Assembly: GCA_022822525.1 (NCBI GenBank)
Contig: JAJEBN010000099.1
Location: forward strand, 62,001 to 126,000
DNA from: Acidimicrobiia bacterium
Lineage (GTDB): Bacteria; Actinomycetota; Acidimicrobiia; Acidimicrobiales; Poriferisodalaceae
Direction of reading: 5' to 3'
Length of the DNA stretch: 64,000 nucleotides
Positions 16,986 through 27,845 of this stretch are shown here, piece after piece (positions within the stretch are counted from its first letter, which is position 1; each line of letters starts with the position of its first letter). The notes below the pieces were generated by a model, which was given only the letters and a program-made list of their open reading frames with translations, was not told the DNA's origin and did no database searches. The position numbers and the translations under genes are program-made.

Positions 16986-19900
16986 ATGAACGAACCCGTC
17001 TGGACAGACGCAACGCCACCGGACACCGAGGATCCGACCGCGCTGGCGCCCCCGCCTGCGGTGGCAGTCATCGTCACCGCCTCATCTCGGTGGCCCGACA
17101 CCGAGTCCGCATTGCGGGCCTTGGCCGCGCAGGACTATCCCCGCCTCGCTGTCCTGGTGCTGTGCGACGCCGAGGGTTCCCAGGGCCGCCAGGTCCGCGA
17201 GGTGCTTCCCACCGCTGCGGTGGCGAATCTGACGTCGTCTCGCAGGGACCAGCGCCGCGGCTCGCACCGCCGTCGCAGCGGATCGGTCAACAACCGGGGC
17301 GCGTCGCTGGTGCGGGGAGCCGACTACCTGCTGTTCCTGTCCGATGGCGTCGCGCTGGCACCAGACGCCATCAGCCTCCTCATCGACGATGCCGAGAACG
17401 CTTCTGGCAGGGTCGTCGGCATCGCCGGCCCGAAGCTGCTCGACGCCGACGACGGCATGACGCTGCGCGACCTCGGCGGTACAGCAGATCGTCTCGGCGT
17501 GAGGATTCCCGCCGCCAGCCAGGGCGAGGTGGACCAGGCCCAGCACGATGGAGCACGGGACCTGTTCGTGGCGCCGACGCAGGCGATGCTGGTCCGCGAG
17601 GACATATTCCGCACCGTCGGCGGGTTCGACGATCACCTTGACGGCGACGGCGCGGCGGTCGACCTGTGCTGGCGGATCCAGCTCGCCGGGTCGCGCGTGC
17701 GCATCGTGCCCGCGGCGACGGGGCTGGTGCCGTCCGCACCGCCCGCAGCCGCGTTCGGCCCCTCGGCTCGCCAGCACGATCATCGGGCCCGGCTTCGCAC
17801 GATGCTCAAGTGCTACGGCTGGGTTCACCTGCTGCCCGCGGTGCTGCTCGCGGGGATGCTGGCGCTGGGCGAGGCGCTCTTCGCGGCCCTGCGCGGGCGG
17901 TTCGCCCAGGCATCGGATGTGACGCTGGCGTGGGCATGGAATGCCCGCAGGCTCGCGGGCACGTTCGCCTTGCGGGGCGCCGCGAAGCGGTACCGGCGCG
18001 TGCGTGACGCCGACTTGCGCCGATTGCAGCAGGGCGGCTCGATCCGGGTGGCCGACTGGTTCCGCTACCGCCTGAGTCCCGAGGGCGGCCTGGCGGCGCG
18101 TACCACCATCGACGAGAGCATCCTGGGGACCTGGCGGCGCAACGCGCACCGCACGGTGTGGGTGGTGTGGGTGCTCGTGCTGGGCGGGATCGCCTTCGGA
18201 TCCCGCCATCTGCTCACCGGTGGCATCCCCGCATTCGGCCAGTTCGCGCACTTTGCCGATGCTCCCACGATGCTCGGGGCCTATTTCGACGGGTGGCGTG
18301 TCGACGCAGTGGGCGACGCAGGAATCGGGCATCCCGCTACGGGTCTGCTGGGTATCGGCGGGGTCATCGTCCTCGGCGCCGTCGGGCTGCTGCGCCACAT
18401 CGCTGTGTGGGGGCTGCTGCTGGCGGGCCTCGTGGGGATGTGGAAGCTCTGTGCGCCCTCGAACAGTCGCAACGGCCGGCTGATCGCCCTCGCGCTCTAT
18501 GCGGCCTGCCCGCTGCCCTACAACGCGGTGGCCTACGGGCGCTGGGACGTGCTGCTGGTCTACGGCGTCGCGCCCGCAGTGGTGCTGATGACCAGCCGAT
18601 TGATGGGCGCGGTGGCGGTCGGACGCTCCGGTGAGGGCAGCCGGCGTGCGACGGCCGCTCGGGTTGCATCGCTGGGGCTGCTGTTGGCCGTCGCTGCAGC
18701 GTTCGAGCCCTTCGTCGTGGTGCTCGGGCTGGCCGCCGCGGCGGTGTTGGCTGTCACCGAGACGATCCGGCGGGCCGCGGGCCGATCGTCGCTCGGGAGA
18801 CCGTGGCTCGGGCTGCTGCTGGTGGTCACAGCAGCGGCGCTCGCAGCGGCGGCACACCTTGGCTGGCTGATCGAATTCGGCTCGCTGCGGGCGTTCCTGG
18901 ACGTCTCGCTCGGCAGCTCGACGGCCTCGACGCCGGAGTCGTTCGCAGAGCTCCTGCGTTTCCAGACGGGACCGCTGGGCGAGCTGCCGCTGGGCTGGGG
19001 CATGGCCGCTGCTGCAGCAGTGCCGCTGCTCGTCGGGCGCTCGAGCCGGATGTGGTGGGCGGCTCGTGGCTGGATGGTGGGCCTCACCGGCTTCGCCGGA
19101 GCCTGGGCGGTCGTCACCGGTTGGGCCGACGACGTGTTGGCCGGAATTCCGATCGGCGACTCGCTGGCTGAAGTCTGCTTGGTGCTCGGCGCTGTCGGCC
19201 TGTGCTGGGCGACTGCCGCCGTGCCTGCGAGCCTGGCGGCCTCGGGCGGCGACGCGTCGCCGCGAGTGCGCAGCGCGATGGTGCTGATCAGCGGCCTTGC
19301 CGTGGGAGCGATGGTGCTGCCCACGGCGTGGGCAGCGGTCGACGGCGACTGGTCGGCACCAAGCTTCGACCACCGGGTGCCCCTGGGCCTGATCGATGAT
19401 CGAGATGTCGGGCCCGACTATCGGGTGCTGTGGATCGGCGATCCCGACGTGCTGCCGCTGCACGGCTCGGATCTGGGCATGGACGGCCTCGCTGCCGGCA
19501 CGTCGATCCGGGGCTACCCCGACGTCCGCCATCAATGGGCAACCCCCCCAACACCTGGCAACGAGCGACTGCTGGACGCTGTCCGGGTGGGGCTGGCGGG
19601 CGACACCCTGCGCATGGGACGGCTGCTGGGATCGTTTGGCGTCCGCTACGTCGTGGTGGTCGAGCGTTCGGGCCCGTCGTATTCGCAGGGTTGGGATCGG
19701 CCAGTTGACGCTGAGGTCGCAGAGGCATTGGCCTCCCAGATCGATCTTCGCCCCCTTGCAGTGGATCCGTCGGTGCAGGTGTTTCGCAACGAGGCGTGGT
19801 GGTCGTCGCGAGCGCAGTTCGCCCATCCGATCCCGCACGGCTTCGCTGTCGACCAGACCGACTTGGTGGTGAGCGACTTGAGCGACGGCATCGGCGTGCT

Positions 19901-20222
19901 CACCGATTACCGGTCCCCGACGTCGCAGCTCGGCCCAGTGGGAACCGGTCCGCTGCTCGTGGCCGACTCCTTCGATCCGGGCTGGAGACTCCGTGTGGAC
20001 GGCACCGAGGTCGTCCCGACGCCCGCGCAGGGCTGGGCGATGCGATTCGATCCGCCCCACGCGGGTCAGGCCGAGCTGAGCTACGAGCGCTCGGCTGCGA
20101 TCACCGACCGGCTGTGGGCGCAGGTGCTGATCTGGCTGTCGATCGGTTGGGTGGCGATCGGCCAGCCCACGCCGCTCGCGGACCGCGTGACTGCCGGCCT
20201 GAAGAAGATGCGGCGGCGATGA
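16986..20222 (+). CDS. Family 2 glycosyltransferase with large multi-pass membrane region
   Basis: A 1078-residue membrane glycosyltransferase. Residues about 25-270 are a GT2 domain (AVIVTASSR start, FLSDGVALAPD where the usual DxD is reduced to one aspartate, and VDLCWRIQLAG with the acceptor-site tryptophan). From about 275 to 770 there are many hydrophobic segments (about a dozen). The last 300 residues look extracytoplasmic and resemble the lumenal parts of membrane sugar transferases. It is downstream of the SpoIID-like gene by 18 bases and overlaps the DUF5719 gene (ATGA). The pairing with DUF5719 is known in actinobacteria and suggests a role in wall or glycoprotein glycan assembly. 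The acceptor is unknown. Confidence 0.82.
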   Translation: MNEPVWTDATPPDTEDPTALAPPPAVAVIVTASSRWPDTESALRALAAQDYPRLAVLVLCDAEGSQGRQVREVLPTAAVANLTSSRRDQRRGSHRRRSGSVNNRGASLVRGADYLLFLSDGVALAPDAISLLIDDAENASGRVVGIAGPKLLDADDGMTLRDLGGTADRLGVRIPAASQGEVDQAQHDGARDLFVAPTQAMLVREDIFRTVGGFDDHLDGDGAAVDLCWRIQLAGSRVRIVPAATGLVPSAPPAAAFGPSARQHDHRARLRTMLKCYGWVHLLPAVLLAGMLALGEALFAALRGRFAQASDVTLAWAWNARRLAGTFALRGAAKRYRRVRDADLRRLQQGGSIRVADWFRYRLSPEGGLAARTTIDESILGTWRRNAHRTVWVVWVLVLGGIAFGSRHLLTGGIPAFGQFAHFADAPTMLGAYFDGWRVDAVGDAGIGHPATGLLGIGGVIVLGAVGLLRHIAVWGLLLAGLVGMWKLCAPSNSRNGRLIALALYAACPLPYNAVAYGRWDVLLVYGVAPAVVLMTSRLMGAVAVGRSGEGSRRATAARVASLGLLLAVAAAFEPFVVVLGLAAAAVLAVTETIRRAAGRSSLGRPWLGLLLVVTAAALAAAAHLGWLIEFGSLRAFLDVSLGSSTASTPESFAELLRFQTGPLGELPLGWGMAAAAAVPLLVGRSSRMWWAARGWMVGLTGFAGAWAVVTGWADDVLAGIPIGDSLAEVCLVLGAVGLCWATAAVPASLAASGGDASPRVRSAMVLISGLAVGAMVLPTAWAAVDGDWSAPSFDHRVPLGLIDDRDVGPDYRVLWIGDPDVLPLHGSDLGMDGLAAGTSIRGYPDVRHQWATPPTPGNERLLDAVRVGLAGDTLRMGRLLGSFGVRYVVVVERSGPSYSQGWDRPVDAEVAEALASQIDLRPLAVDPSVQVFRNEAWWSSRAQFAHPIPHGFAVDQTDLVVSDLSDGIGVLTDYRSPTSQLGPVGTGPLLVADSFDPGWRLRVDGTEVVPTPAQGWAMRFDPPHAGQAELSYERSAAITDRLWAQVLIWLSIGWVAIGQPTPLADRVTAGLKKMRRR

Positions 20223-21916
20223 GGGTGCTGCGGTGGCTGCCGAGGCTGCTGATCCCGCTGGCGGTGGCCGCAGCGCTGGTGGTGGACGCGCGCATCGATC
20301 GCGTCCCCGCCGAAGCGGCTGCGCTCGCCGGTGAGGCGCCGACGCAGATCGAGGTGCCGACCCCGACTGCGCTGACCTCGAGCTGGTTCTGCCCGGTCGT
20401 GGGGATGCGCGCCATCGCACCGGGGTTCGGCGAGACCACCACCGAATTGCTGCTCACCAACATGACCGGCGCATCGGTGTCAGTGTCGATCGAGCTGCGC
20501 GGTCGCACCACGGGCCGCCAGTTCGTGACCGCGGACGTGGCGCCGCTCAGCACCGGCGTGGTGAATACCTCCGACTACGCACGCGACGAGATCATCGGCG
20601 CCCTCGTGGAGGCTTCGTCGGGCGGTCTGGCGGTGACGCGCAGGCTGACGTCCCCGCTCGGGATCGACGAAGCCCGCTGCTCGAGCGTGCTCGCCCCCAA
20701 CTGGTACGTGCCCGTCGGCGACACCCAATCAGACGCGCTCGGGGTGATTGCGATCATGAATCCGCTGCCGCGCGACGCGATCGTCGATATCACCTTCGCC
20801 ACCGAAGCCGAATTCGGGCCCTTCGTCGTGCCGGAGCTGACCGGGGTCGTGATCCCGGCGTGGAGCTCGGTCGCCGTCGATGTCGGCGAGCATGCGCGCA
20901 GGCGCGATGTCGTGGCCGCATCGGTGCAGGCGCGCACCGGTCGCATCGCAGCGGATTCGTTCGTGATGTACGACGGCAGCGTCGGCCGGCGCGGCTTTGC
21001 CGCTGAGCTGGCGTCGGTCAGCCTCAGCGAGACGTGGCTTGTGCCGGTGGCAGGCATCGACAGCGAGACTCATCTGCGTGTCCGGGTGTTCAATCCCTCT
21101 GACGAAGTTGCCCAAGTCGTCGCAGAGGTGACGGCCGCAGGCGTCGACAGCGACCGCGTGGCCCTCGCCATCGCATCGCACGACGTGCGCGAGCTGATCG
21201 TCGAGCCGCCCAGCGACCGCGAACCCGGGCTCGACACCCTGCTGGCCCCCACCGGAGTGCCGCTGGGAATCTCGGTGACCGGGCAGAACGATGTGCCGTT
21301 CGTCGTGTGGGCAGAGACGGTGGTCGGCTCTGCGGCGAGCCCGCTGACCGACATCCCGATTGCCTCCGATGCCGCCGGCGAGGCAGCGGATCCCGCCGGC
21401 GGCGCGTCCGTCACGGTGGTGGCCCAATCCGACGAGCCCCCCGACGCCCCGACTGGGGCTGCATCCGCTGAGGGAGCCGTGCCCGACGATGCCTCGCGTG
21501 ACATCGATGGTGCCGCCGCCGAGGTGCTCCCGCCAGTGTTGTCCGCACGGTCGGGCTTGACCTCGGTGCCAGGCATCGGGGTGCAGCGCGAGCGCTGGCT
21601 GGTGGTGGTGCCCGCCGAAGCCGGTGTCGAGACATTCCTGACGATCATGAGGAACCCGACATCGCCAGACGCCGAGGATGCAGTCGCCGAGGATGCAGTC
21701 GCCGACGTGTCGGGCGGCGACGGCCGGGTCGTCATCGGGACGCTGCAGCGCGAGACACTCGCAGTGGTCGACGTGCCGGCATCAGGCGTGGTGACTCATC
21801 GGCTGACGAGTGGCACGACGCGAATCTTGGTGTCCGACGTCCCGTTCGCCGCGCTGCTGTGGCAGGCGAGATCCGGCAGCGCCGGGCTCAGCGTGGCTCA
21901 TCCGGTGGGATGGTGA
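20219..21916 (+). CDS. DUF5719 family exported protein
   Basis: A 565-residue protein with an N-terminal hydrophobic segment (LLIPLAVAAALVV at 9-21) acting as a signal or anchor, then repeated beta-sandwich-like units: WFCPVVG, WYVPVGD, WLVPVAG and WLVVVPAEAG mark the starts of about four similar modules. This is the pattern of the actinobacterial DUF5719 family, whose function is not established. It is translationally coupled to the preceding membrane glycosyltransferase, and the two probably act together outside the membrane. A low-complexity stretch at about 380-440 is rich in A, D and P. Confidence 0.78.
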   Translation: MRVLRWLPRLLIPLAVAAALVVDARIDRVPAEAAALAGEAPTQIEVPTPTALTSSWFCPVVGMRAIAPGFGETTTELLLTNMTGASVSVSIELRGRTTGRQFVTADVAPLSTGVVNTSDYARDEIIGALVEASSGGLAVTRRLTSPLGIDEARCSSVLAPNWYVPVGDTQSDALGVIAIMNPLPRDAIVDITFATEAEFGPFVVPELTGVVIPAWSSVAVDVGEHARRRDVVAASVQARTGRIAADSFVMYDGSVGRRGFAAELASVSLSETWLVPVAGIDSETHLRVRVFNPSDEVAQVVAEVTAAGVDSDRVALAIASHDVRELIVEPPSDREPGLDTLLAPTGVPLGISVTGQNDVPFVVWAETVVGSAASPLTDIPIASDAAGEAADPAGGASVTVVAQSDEPPDAPTGAASAEGAVPDDASRDIDGAAAEVLPPVLSARSGLTSVPGIGVQRERWLVVVPAEAGVETFLTIMRNPTSPDAEDAVAEDAVADVSGGDGRVVIGTLQRETLAVVDVPASGVVTHRLTSGTTRILVSDVPFAALLWQARSGSAGLSVAHPVGW

Positions 21917-21923
21917 GTCCCTG

Positions 21924-22337
21924 ATGGAACGCCTCGCTGTTGCCGCGGTGCTCGTGGCCATCGCTCTTGGGGTTGCCTTCGTTGCACAGCGCCGCAGGGG
22001 CGCTGCCCCCGGCGCCGTGCCCGATTCGAGCGTGCCGGCCTCGGTCGATCTCTCGTCGTTGGGCGTCGAATCGGGCCCCGCGATCGTGGTCTTCACCGAG
22101 GAGACCTGCCGCACGTGCGCTGCCGCGGTCGCGGTGGTCCGCGGGCCGGCCGGTGCGAGCCTGGCGGTTGCCGAGGTGCCCTTCGCAACCCAGCGGGACC
22201 TGCACCGTCGCCACGGCATCGACACCGTGCCTACGACGGTGGTCGCGGATGCCCACGGCCAGGTTGTCGACGGCTGGATCGGCCGCGTCGACGTCGGGGA
22301 ACTGGCTGCTGCGCTCGCGCTCCTCAGGAGCGGCTGA
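21924..22337 (+). CDS. Membrane-anchored thioredoxin-like protein
   Basis: A 137-residue protein with one N-terminal membrane helix (about 4-20) and a thioredoxin-like domain. The redox motif is CRTC in FTEETCRTC, and the later VPTTVVADAHG carries the cis-proline. The domain is on the outer side if the helix is a normal anchor. ATG 21924 begins 8 bases after the DUF5719 stop; the frame is open further upstream but only within that gene. It may keep cysteines of the upstream envelope proteins in the right state, which is inference from position. Both cysteines are ordinary here, unlike the protein at 48778-49857. Confidence 0.78.
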   Translation: MERLAVAAVLVAIALGVAFVAQRRRGAAPGAVPDSSVPASVDLSSLGVESGPAIVVFTEETCRTCAAAVAVVRGPAGASLAVAEVPFATQRDLHRRHGIDTVPTTVVADAHGQVVDGWIGRVDVGELAAALALLRSG

Positions 22338-22352
22338 GGGCCCTCGTCGGGA

Positions 22353-24437
<2,085 letters not shown>

Positions 24438-24443
24438 GGGTTC

Positions 24444-24449
24444 ATGCTA
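24444..24449 (-). promoter_or_regulatory. Probable leaderless promoter -10 box (TAGCAT) of ftsH
   Basis: On the minus strand TAGCAT is followed by exactly six bases and then the ftsH ATG at 24437, which puts the transcription start at or next to the start codon. Confidence 0.55.
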
Positions 24450-24501
24450 TGGCGGTGTCGTCACAACCCATAGCCGCGCGATGCCGGCCTGGGCACACCA
24501 C

Positions 24502-24507
24502 TAACCT
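24502..24507 (+). promoter_or_regulatory. Probable leaderless promoter -10 box (TAACCT)
   Basis: TAACCT is followed by six bases and then GTG 24514. The same geometry on the other strand serves ftsH, so this 76-base gap holds two divergent leaderless promoters. Confidence 0.55.
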
Positions 24508-24513
24508 GCGCGG

Positions 24514-27500
24514 GTGGCCGCACTGACCATGCGCCCCTCGCGACCGGGGGCGGTGCTGGCAGCGTGGGTCGAAGCCGCAGTGGTCGTCGCGAGCTGCGTG
24601 GCTGTCTTTCTGTGGCTCGATCCGGACGGGATCTTCTCGGCTGCGACGCCCACCGGCGGGGACATGGGTGCCCACGTGTGGGGACCGTCGTTCCTCAAAC
24701 ACGAGCTCCTGCCGTCTGGCTCGCTGCGCGGCTGGACGCATGAGTGGTACGCGGGCATGCCCGCCATGCAGTTCTACATGGTGGTGCCGTACCTGCTGAT
24801 CGTGGCAGCCGACATCGTGCTGCCTTCGGGCGTCGCTTTCAAGCTGGTGGCGGTGAGCGGTGTCGTCACGATGCCCGCAGCAGCGTGGCTGATGGGCCGG
24901 CTGGCGGGCTGGGCGCGGCCGCTGCGGATGCTGCTGCCGGCTGCGGGGCTGCTGTTCGTCTTCGACGTGAACTTCACGATCTACGGCGGCAACGCGGCAT
25001 CGACCCTGGCGGGAGAGTTCGCGTTCTCGATTGCGCTGTCGGCGACGCTGGTGTACCTCGGCATGCTGTGGCGCTCGCTCGAGCGGGGCACTGGCCGCGC
25101 CCGCACGAGCTGCGCGTTGGCGTTCGTCGCTCTCTGCCACCCGATCGCGCTCGCGTTTGCCGTTGCCGCCAGCATCCTCATGGTTGCGGTGCGCGGCCTG
25201 CACCGCCTGCCCGAGCGCATCGGCCGGGTGCCCGCTTTGGGCACGTCGATCGCGGCGATCATGCTGTGGGCCGCCGTGTGGAACCTCACCGGGTCCCCGC
25301 TGTGGCGCCTCGCGGTGCCCGCTGCGGCAACCGCCGCGCTGGCACTGGGCGAGTGGCGCAGGTCGTGGCATGCCCTGCTCATCGGGTTGATCGGCGGTGC
25401 GGTGTCGGCCTTCTGGACGGTGCCGTTCGCAGCCCGTCGGGCATTCATGAACGACATGGGATGGGAGCGGCTCACCTCGGTGCGAGAGCATTTGTTCTTC
25501 ACCGACGAGATCGCCGGCGAGGGGACCTTTCACAGCATCACCTGGCTGTTGGTGCTTGCCGGCGTCGGCGCAGCGGTCGGCCTTGTCCGCTGGCATCGCC
25601 CCGCAATGACGTGGACGGTCATCGCGTTCACCATGGCGATGGGGTTCGTCCATTGGCCCCAGCACCGCCTCTGGAACGCGCGGATCCTGCCGTTTTGGTA
25701 CCTGGCTCTGTACCTGCTGGCGGCGATGGGGCTGTGGCTCATCATTGAGGGCCTGACACGCCGGGAATCATCGCCGAATCCCGGTGCGGCTGGCCGGGGT
25801 CTGACGGCCGTGCAATGGCTGCGGGTGACGCTGCCGGTCATGGCGCTCGTCGCGGCGCTGGGCCTGCTGCTGCTGCGTTTCGGCGACGCTCCCGGCGGCC
25901 GCCGTGACGCCGGCGGTGACTTTCGATGGGGCCCCCTGACGGTGTCATCGGAGGATCACAACTTCGTGTCGGGATGGGCGCGCTGGAACTTCCGGGGCTA
26001 TGAGGGACGCCCGGCCTATCCCGAGTACTACGAGTTCGTCAACACGTTGGATGACGTGGGCCGCCAGCACGGCTGCGGGCGATTGCTGTGGGAGTACGAC
26101 CGGGACATCGTGGGTGCATACGGCACACCGATGGCCCCGATGCTGTTGCCGCAGTGGACCGATGGCTGCATCGCCTCAATGGAGGGCCTCTACTTCGAAT
26201 CGTCGCCGACTGTGCCGTTTCACTTCCTCATGCAGTCGGAGCTGTCGGCTGCGCCGTCGCGCCCGATGCGTGGTCTGCCGTACAGCGCACTGGACTTCGG
26301 CCTGGGCGTCCCGCACTTGCAGATGTCGGGCGTGCGCTACTACGCCGCGTTCAGCGCTGAGGCCACCGCCGCGGCGCACGGCGCGGCGGACCTGCAGCTC
26401 ATTGCCTCGACGGGCCCGTGGTCGATCTTCCTCGTCGAGAACAGCGAGGTCGTGTCGCCGCTGCGTTTCGAGCCCGCCGTCGCGGAAGGCGTGTCCCCAG
26501 CGGGGCGGGCCTGGACCGATCCTGCGGCAGTCTGGTTCAACGAGCCGACGGCGTGGGACGTGCCCATCGCGGCAGACGGCCCGCAGCACTGGTCCCGCGT
26601 CGCGTTGCTGCAGCCGCCCGATCCCGATGCCGGCCCGCCCGCCTCGCTGACCAGATTCAACGCGGCACCGAGGCGCGCATTGCCGCCTGTGCGCGTCAGC
26701 GACGTTGACATCGGCTCCCAACGGGTGTCGTTCTCCGTCGACGAGCCCGGAGTGCCGGTGCTCGTCAAGGTGTCGTACTTCCCGAACTGGTCGGTCGTCG
26801 GCGCTGAGGGTCCCTACCGCGTCACGCCGAACTGGATGGTGGTGATCCCCACCGATCTCGATGTGGAGCTCGCCTACGGCGCAACTGCAGTCGAGTACCT
26901 CGCCTGGCTGACGACGCTCATCGGGCTGGCGGCGCTGGCGCTGGTTGCGGTGCGGCCGCCGGCACGGTTCGGGGACCGGCCGGCCGCCCCGCCTCGTCAC
27001 GCCCCCGTCGCGCCGTATGACGCAACTTCAGCACAGCTCGATGCGGGCGACGGCCCGTTCGTCACCGACGTCGAGCCCGCCCAGCCGGCAGTGTCGGTCG
27101 TGCTGCCGGCCTACCAAGCTGCACACCTGGTGGGCCGGGCGGTGACGCAGGTCGCTGCCGCCCTGCGCGACAACACGGCCCTGGACGGTGATCTCGAGAT
27201 CGTCGTGGTCGATGACGGGTCCACCGACGCCACCTCGGAGGCTGCTCGGCAAGCCGGTGCTGATGTCGTCATTGCCGCAGATGTGAATCGTGGCAAGGGC
27301 GCTGCGGTGCGGGCGGGCATGCTCGCCGCGAGCGGACGGCTCCGCCTGTTCACCGACGTCGATCTGGCCTACCCGCCCGGTCAGCTCAACTCGCTCATCG
27401 ATGCGCTGGCGGCCGGTGCCGATGTCGCGCTCGGCAACCGGCGTCATGCCGAAGCCCGCACGATCACTCCCGCGCCTGCGGCGAGAGCGTTCGCGAGTCG

Positions 27501-27840
27501 CCTGTTCAACGCCTTCACGAGGGTCGTGCTGCTGCGCCGCTATCGAGACACCCAATGCGGCTTCAAGGGCTTCACTGCAGAGGCCGCGCAGTCGATCTTC
27601 GGACGGTGTGTCGTCGACGGGTTCGCCTTCGACGTCGAAGTGCTCTACCTCGTCGAGCATCTCGGCTTGACGGCGCGCGAGGTTCCCGTGTCGGTCGACC
27701 ACACCGAGGACACCACGGTCCGCCTGGCTGCACAGTCGTGGAGAGTGGTTGCAGACATCTGGCGCATCCGCCACCGCGCCGGGGCCGGCGCGTATGACGA
27801 AGACCCCGTGGTGCCGAGCGCCGATGGCGACCGGGTGTGA
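24514..27840 (+). CDS. Multi-pass membrane protein (PTPS-related type) fused to an ALG5-like dolichyl/polyprenyl-phosphate glucosyltransferase
   Basis: A 1108-residue fusion. Residues about 1-465 contain roughly ten membrane segments and resemble the '6-pyruvoyl-tetrahydropterin synthase-related' membrane family, which looks like a lipid-linked sugar transferase despite its name; an outer domain fills about 470-790 and another helix lies near 800. From about 855 to 1090 there is a complete GT2 domain: VSVVLPAYQ, VVVDDGSTDATSE, NRGKGAAVRAGM, FTDVDLAYPP with DxD, and DTQCGFKGF, typical of ALG5 or GtrB-type polyprenyl-phosphate sugar synthases. The same chain could thus charge the lipid and use it. 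GTG 24514 is supported by the -10 spacing. Confidence 0.82.
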   Translation: MAALTMRPSRPGAVLAAWVEAAVVVASCVAVFLWLDPDGIFSAATPTGGDMGAHVWGPSFLKHELLPSGSLRGWTHEWYAGMPAMQFYMVVPYLLIVAADIVLPSGVAFKLVAVSGVVTMPAAAWLMGRLAGWARPLRMLLPAAGLLFVFDVNFTIYGGNAASTLAGEFAFSIALSATLVYLGMLWRSLERGTGRARTSCALAFVALCHPIALAFAVAASILMVAVRGLHRLPERIGRVPALGTSIAAIMLWAAVWNLTGSPLWRLAVPAAATAALALGEWRRSWHALLIGLIGGAVSAFWTVPFAARRAFMNDMGWERLTSVREHLFFTDEIAGEGTFHSITWLLVLAGVGAAVGLVRWHRPAMTWTVIAFTMAMGFVHWPQHRLWNARILPFWYLALYLLAAMGLWLIIEGLTRRESSPNPGAAGRGLTAVQWLRVTLPVMALVAALGLLLLRFGDAPGGRRDAGGDFRWGPLTVSSEDHNFVSGWARWNFRGYEGRPAYPEYYEFVNTLDDVGRQHGCGRLLWEYDRDIVGAYGTPMAPMLLPQWTDGCIASMEGLYFESSPTVPFHFLMQSELSAAPSRPMRGLPYSALDFGLGVPHLQMSGVRYYAAFSAEATAAAHGAADLQLIASTGPWSIFLVENSEVVSPLRFEPAVAEGVSPAGRAWTDPAAVWFNEPTAWDVPIAADGPQHWSRVALLQPPDPDAGPPASLTRFNAAPRRALPPVRVSDVDIGSQRVSFSVDEPGVPVLVKVSYFPNWSVVGAEGPYRVTPNWMVVIPTDLDVELAYGATAVEYLAWLTTLIGLAALALVAVRPPARFGDRPAAPPRHAPVAPYDATSAQLDAGDGPFVTDVEPAQPAVSVVLPAYQAAHLVGRAVTQVAAALRDNTALDGDLEIVVVDDGSTDATSEAARQAGADVVIAADVNRGKGAAVRAGMLAASGRLRLFTDVDLAYPPGQLNSLIDALAAGADVALGNRRHAEARTITPAPAARAFASRLFNAFTRVVLLRRYRDTQCGFKGFTAEAAQSIFGRCVVDGFAFDVEVLYLVEHLGLTAREVPVSVDHTEDTTVRLAAQSWRVVADIWRIRHRAGAGAYDEDPVVPSADGDRV

Positions 27841-27845
27841 GCCGG

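Noticed and set aside
17082..20420. 1112-codon open frame on the minus strand
   Set aside because: It mirrors the glycosyltransferase gene, has low-complexity R/P/H-rich translation and no recognisable domain; a typical antisense artefact of GC-rich DNA.
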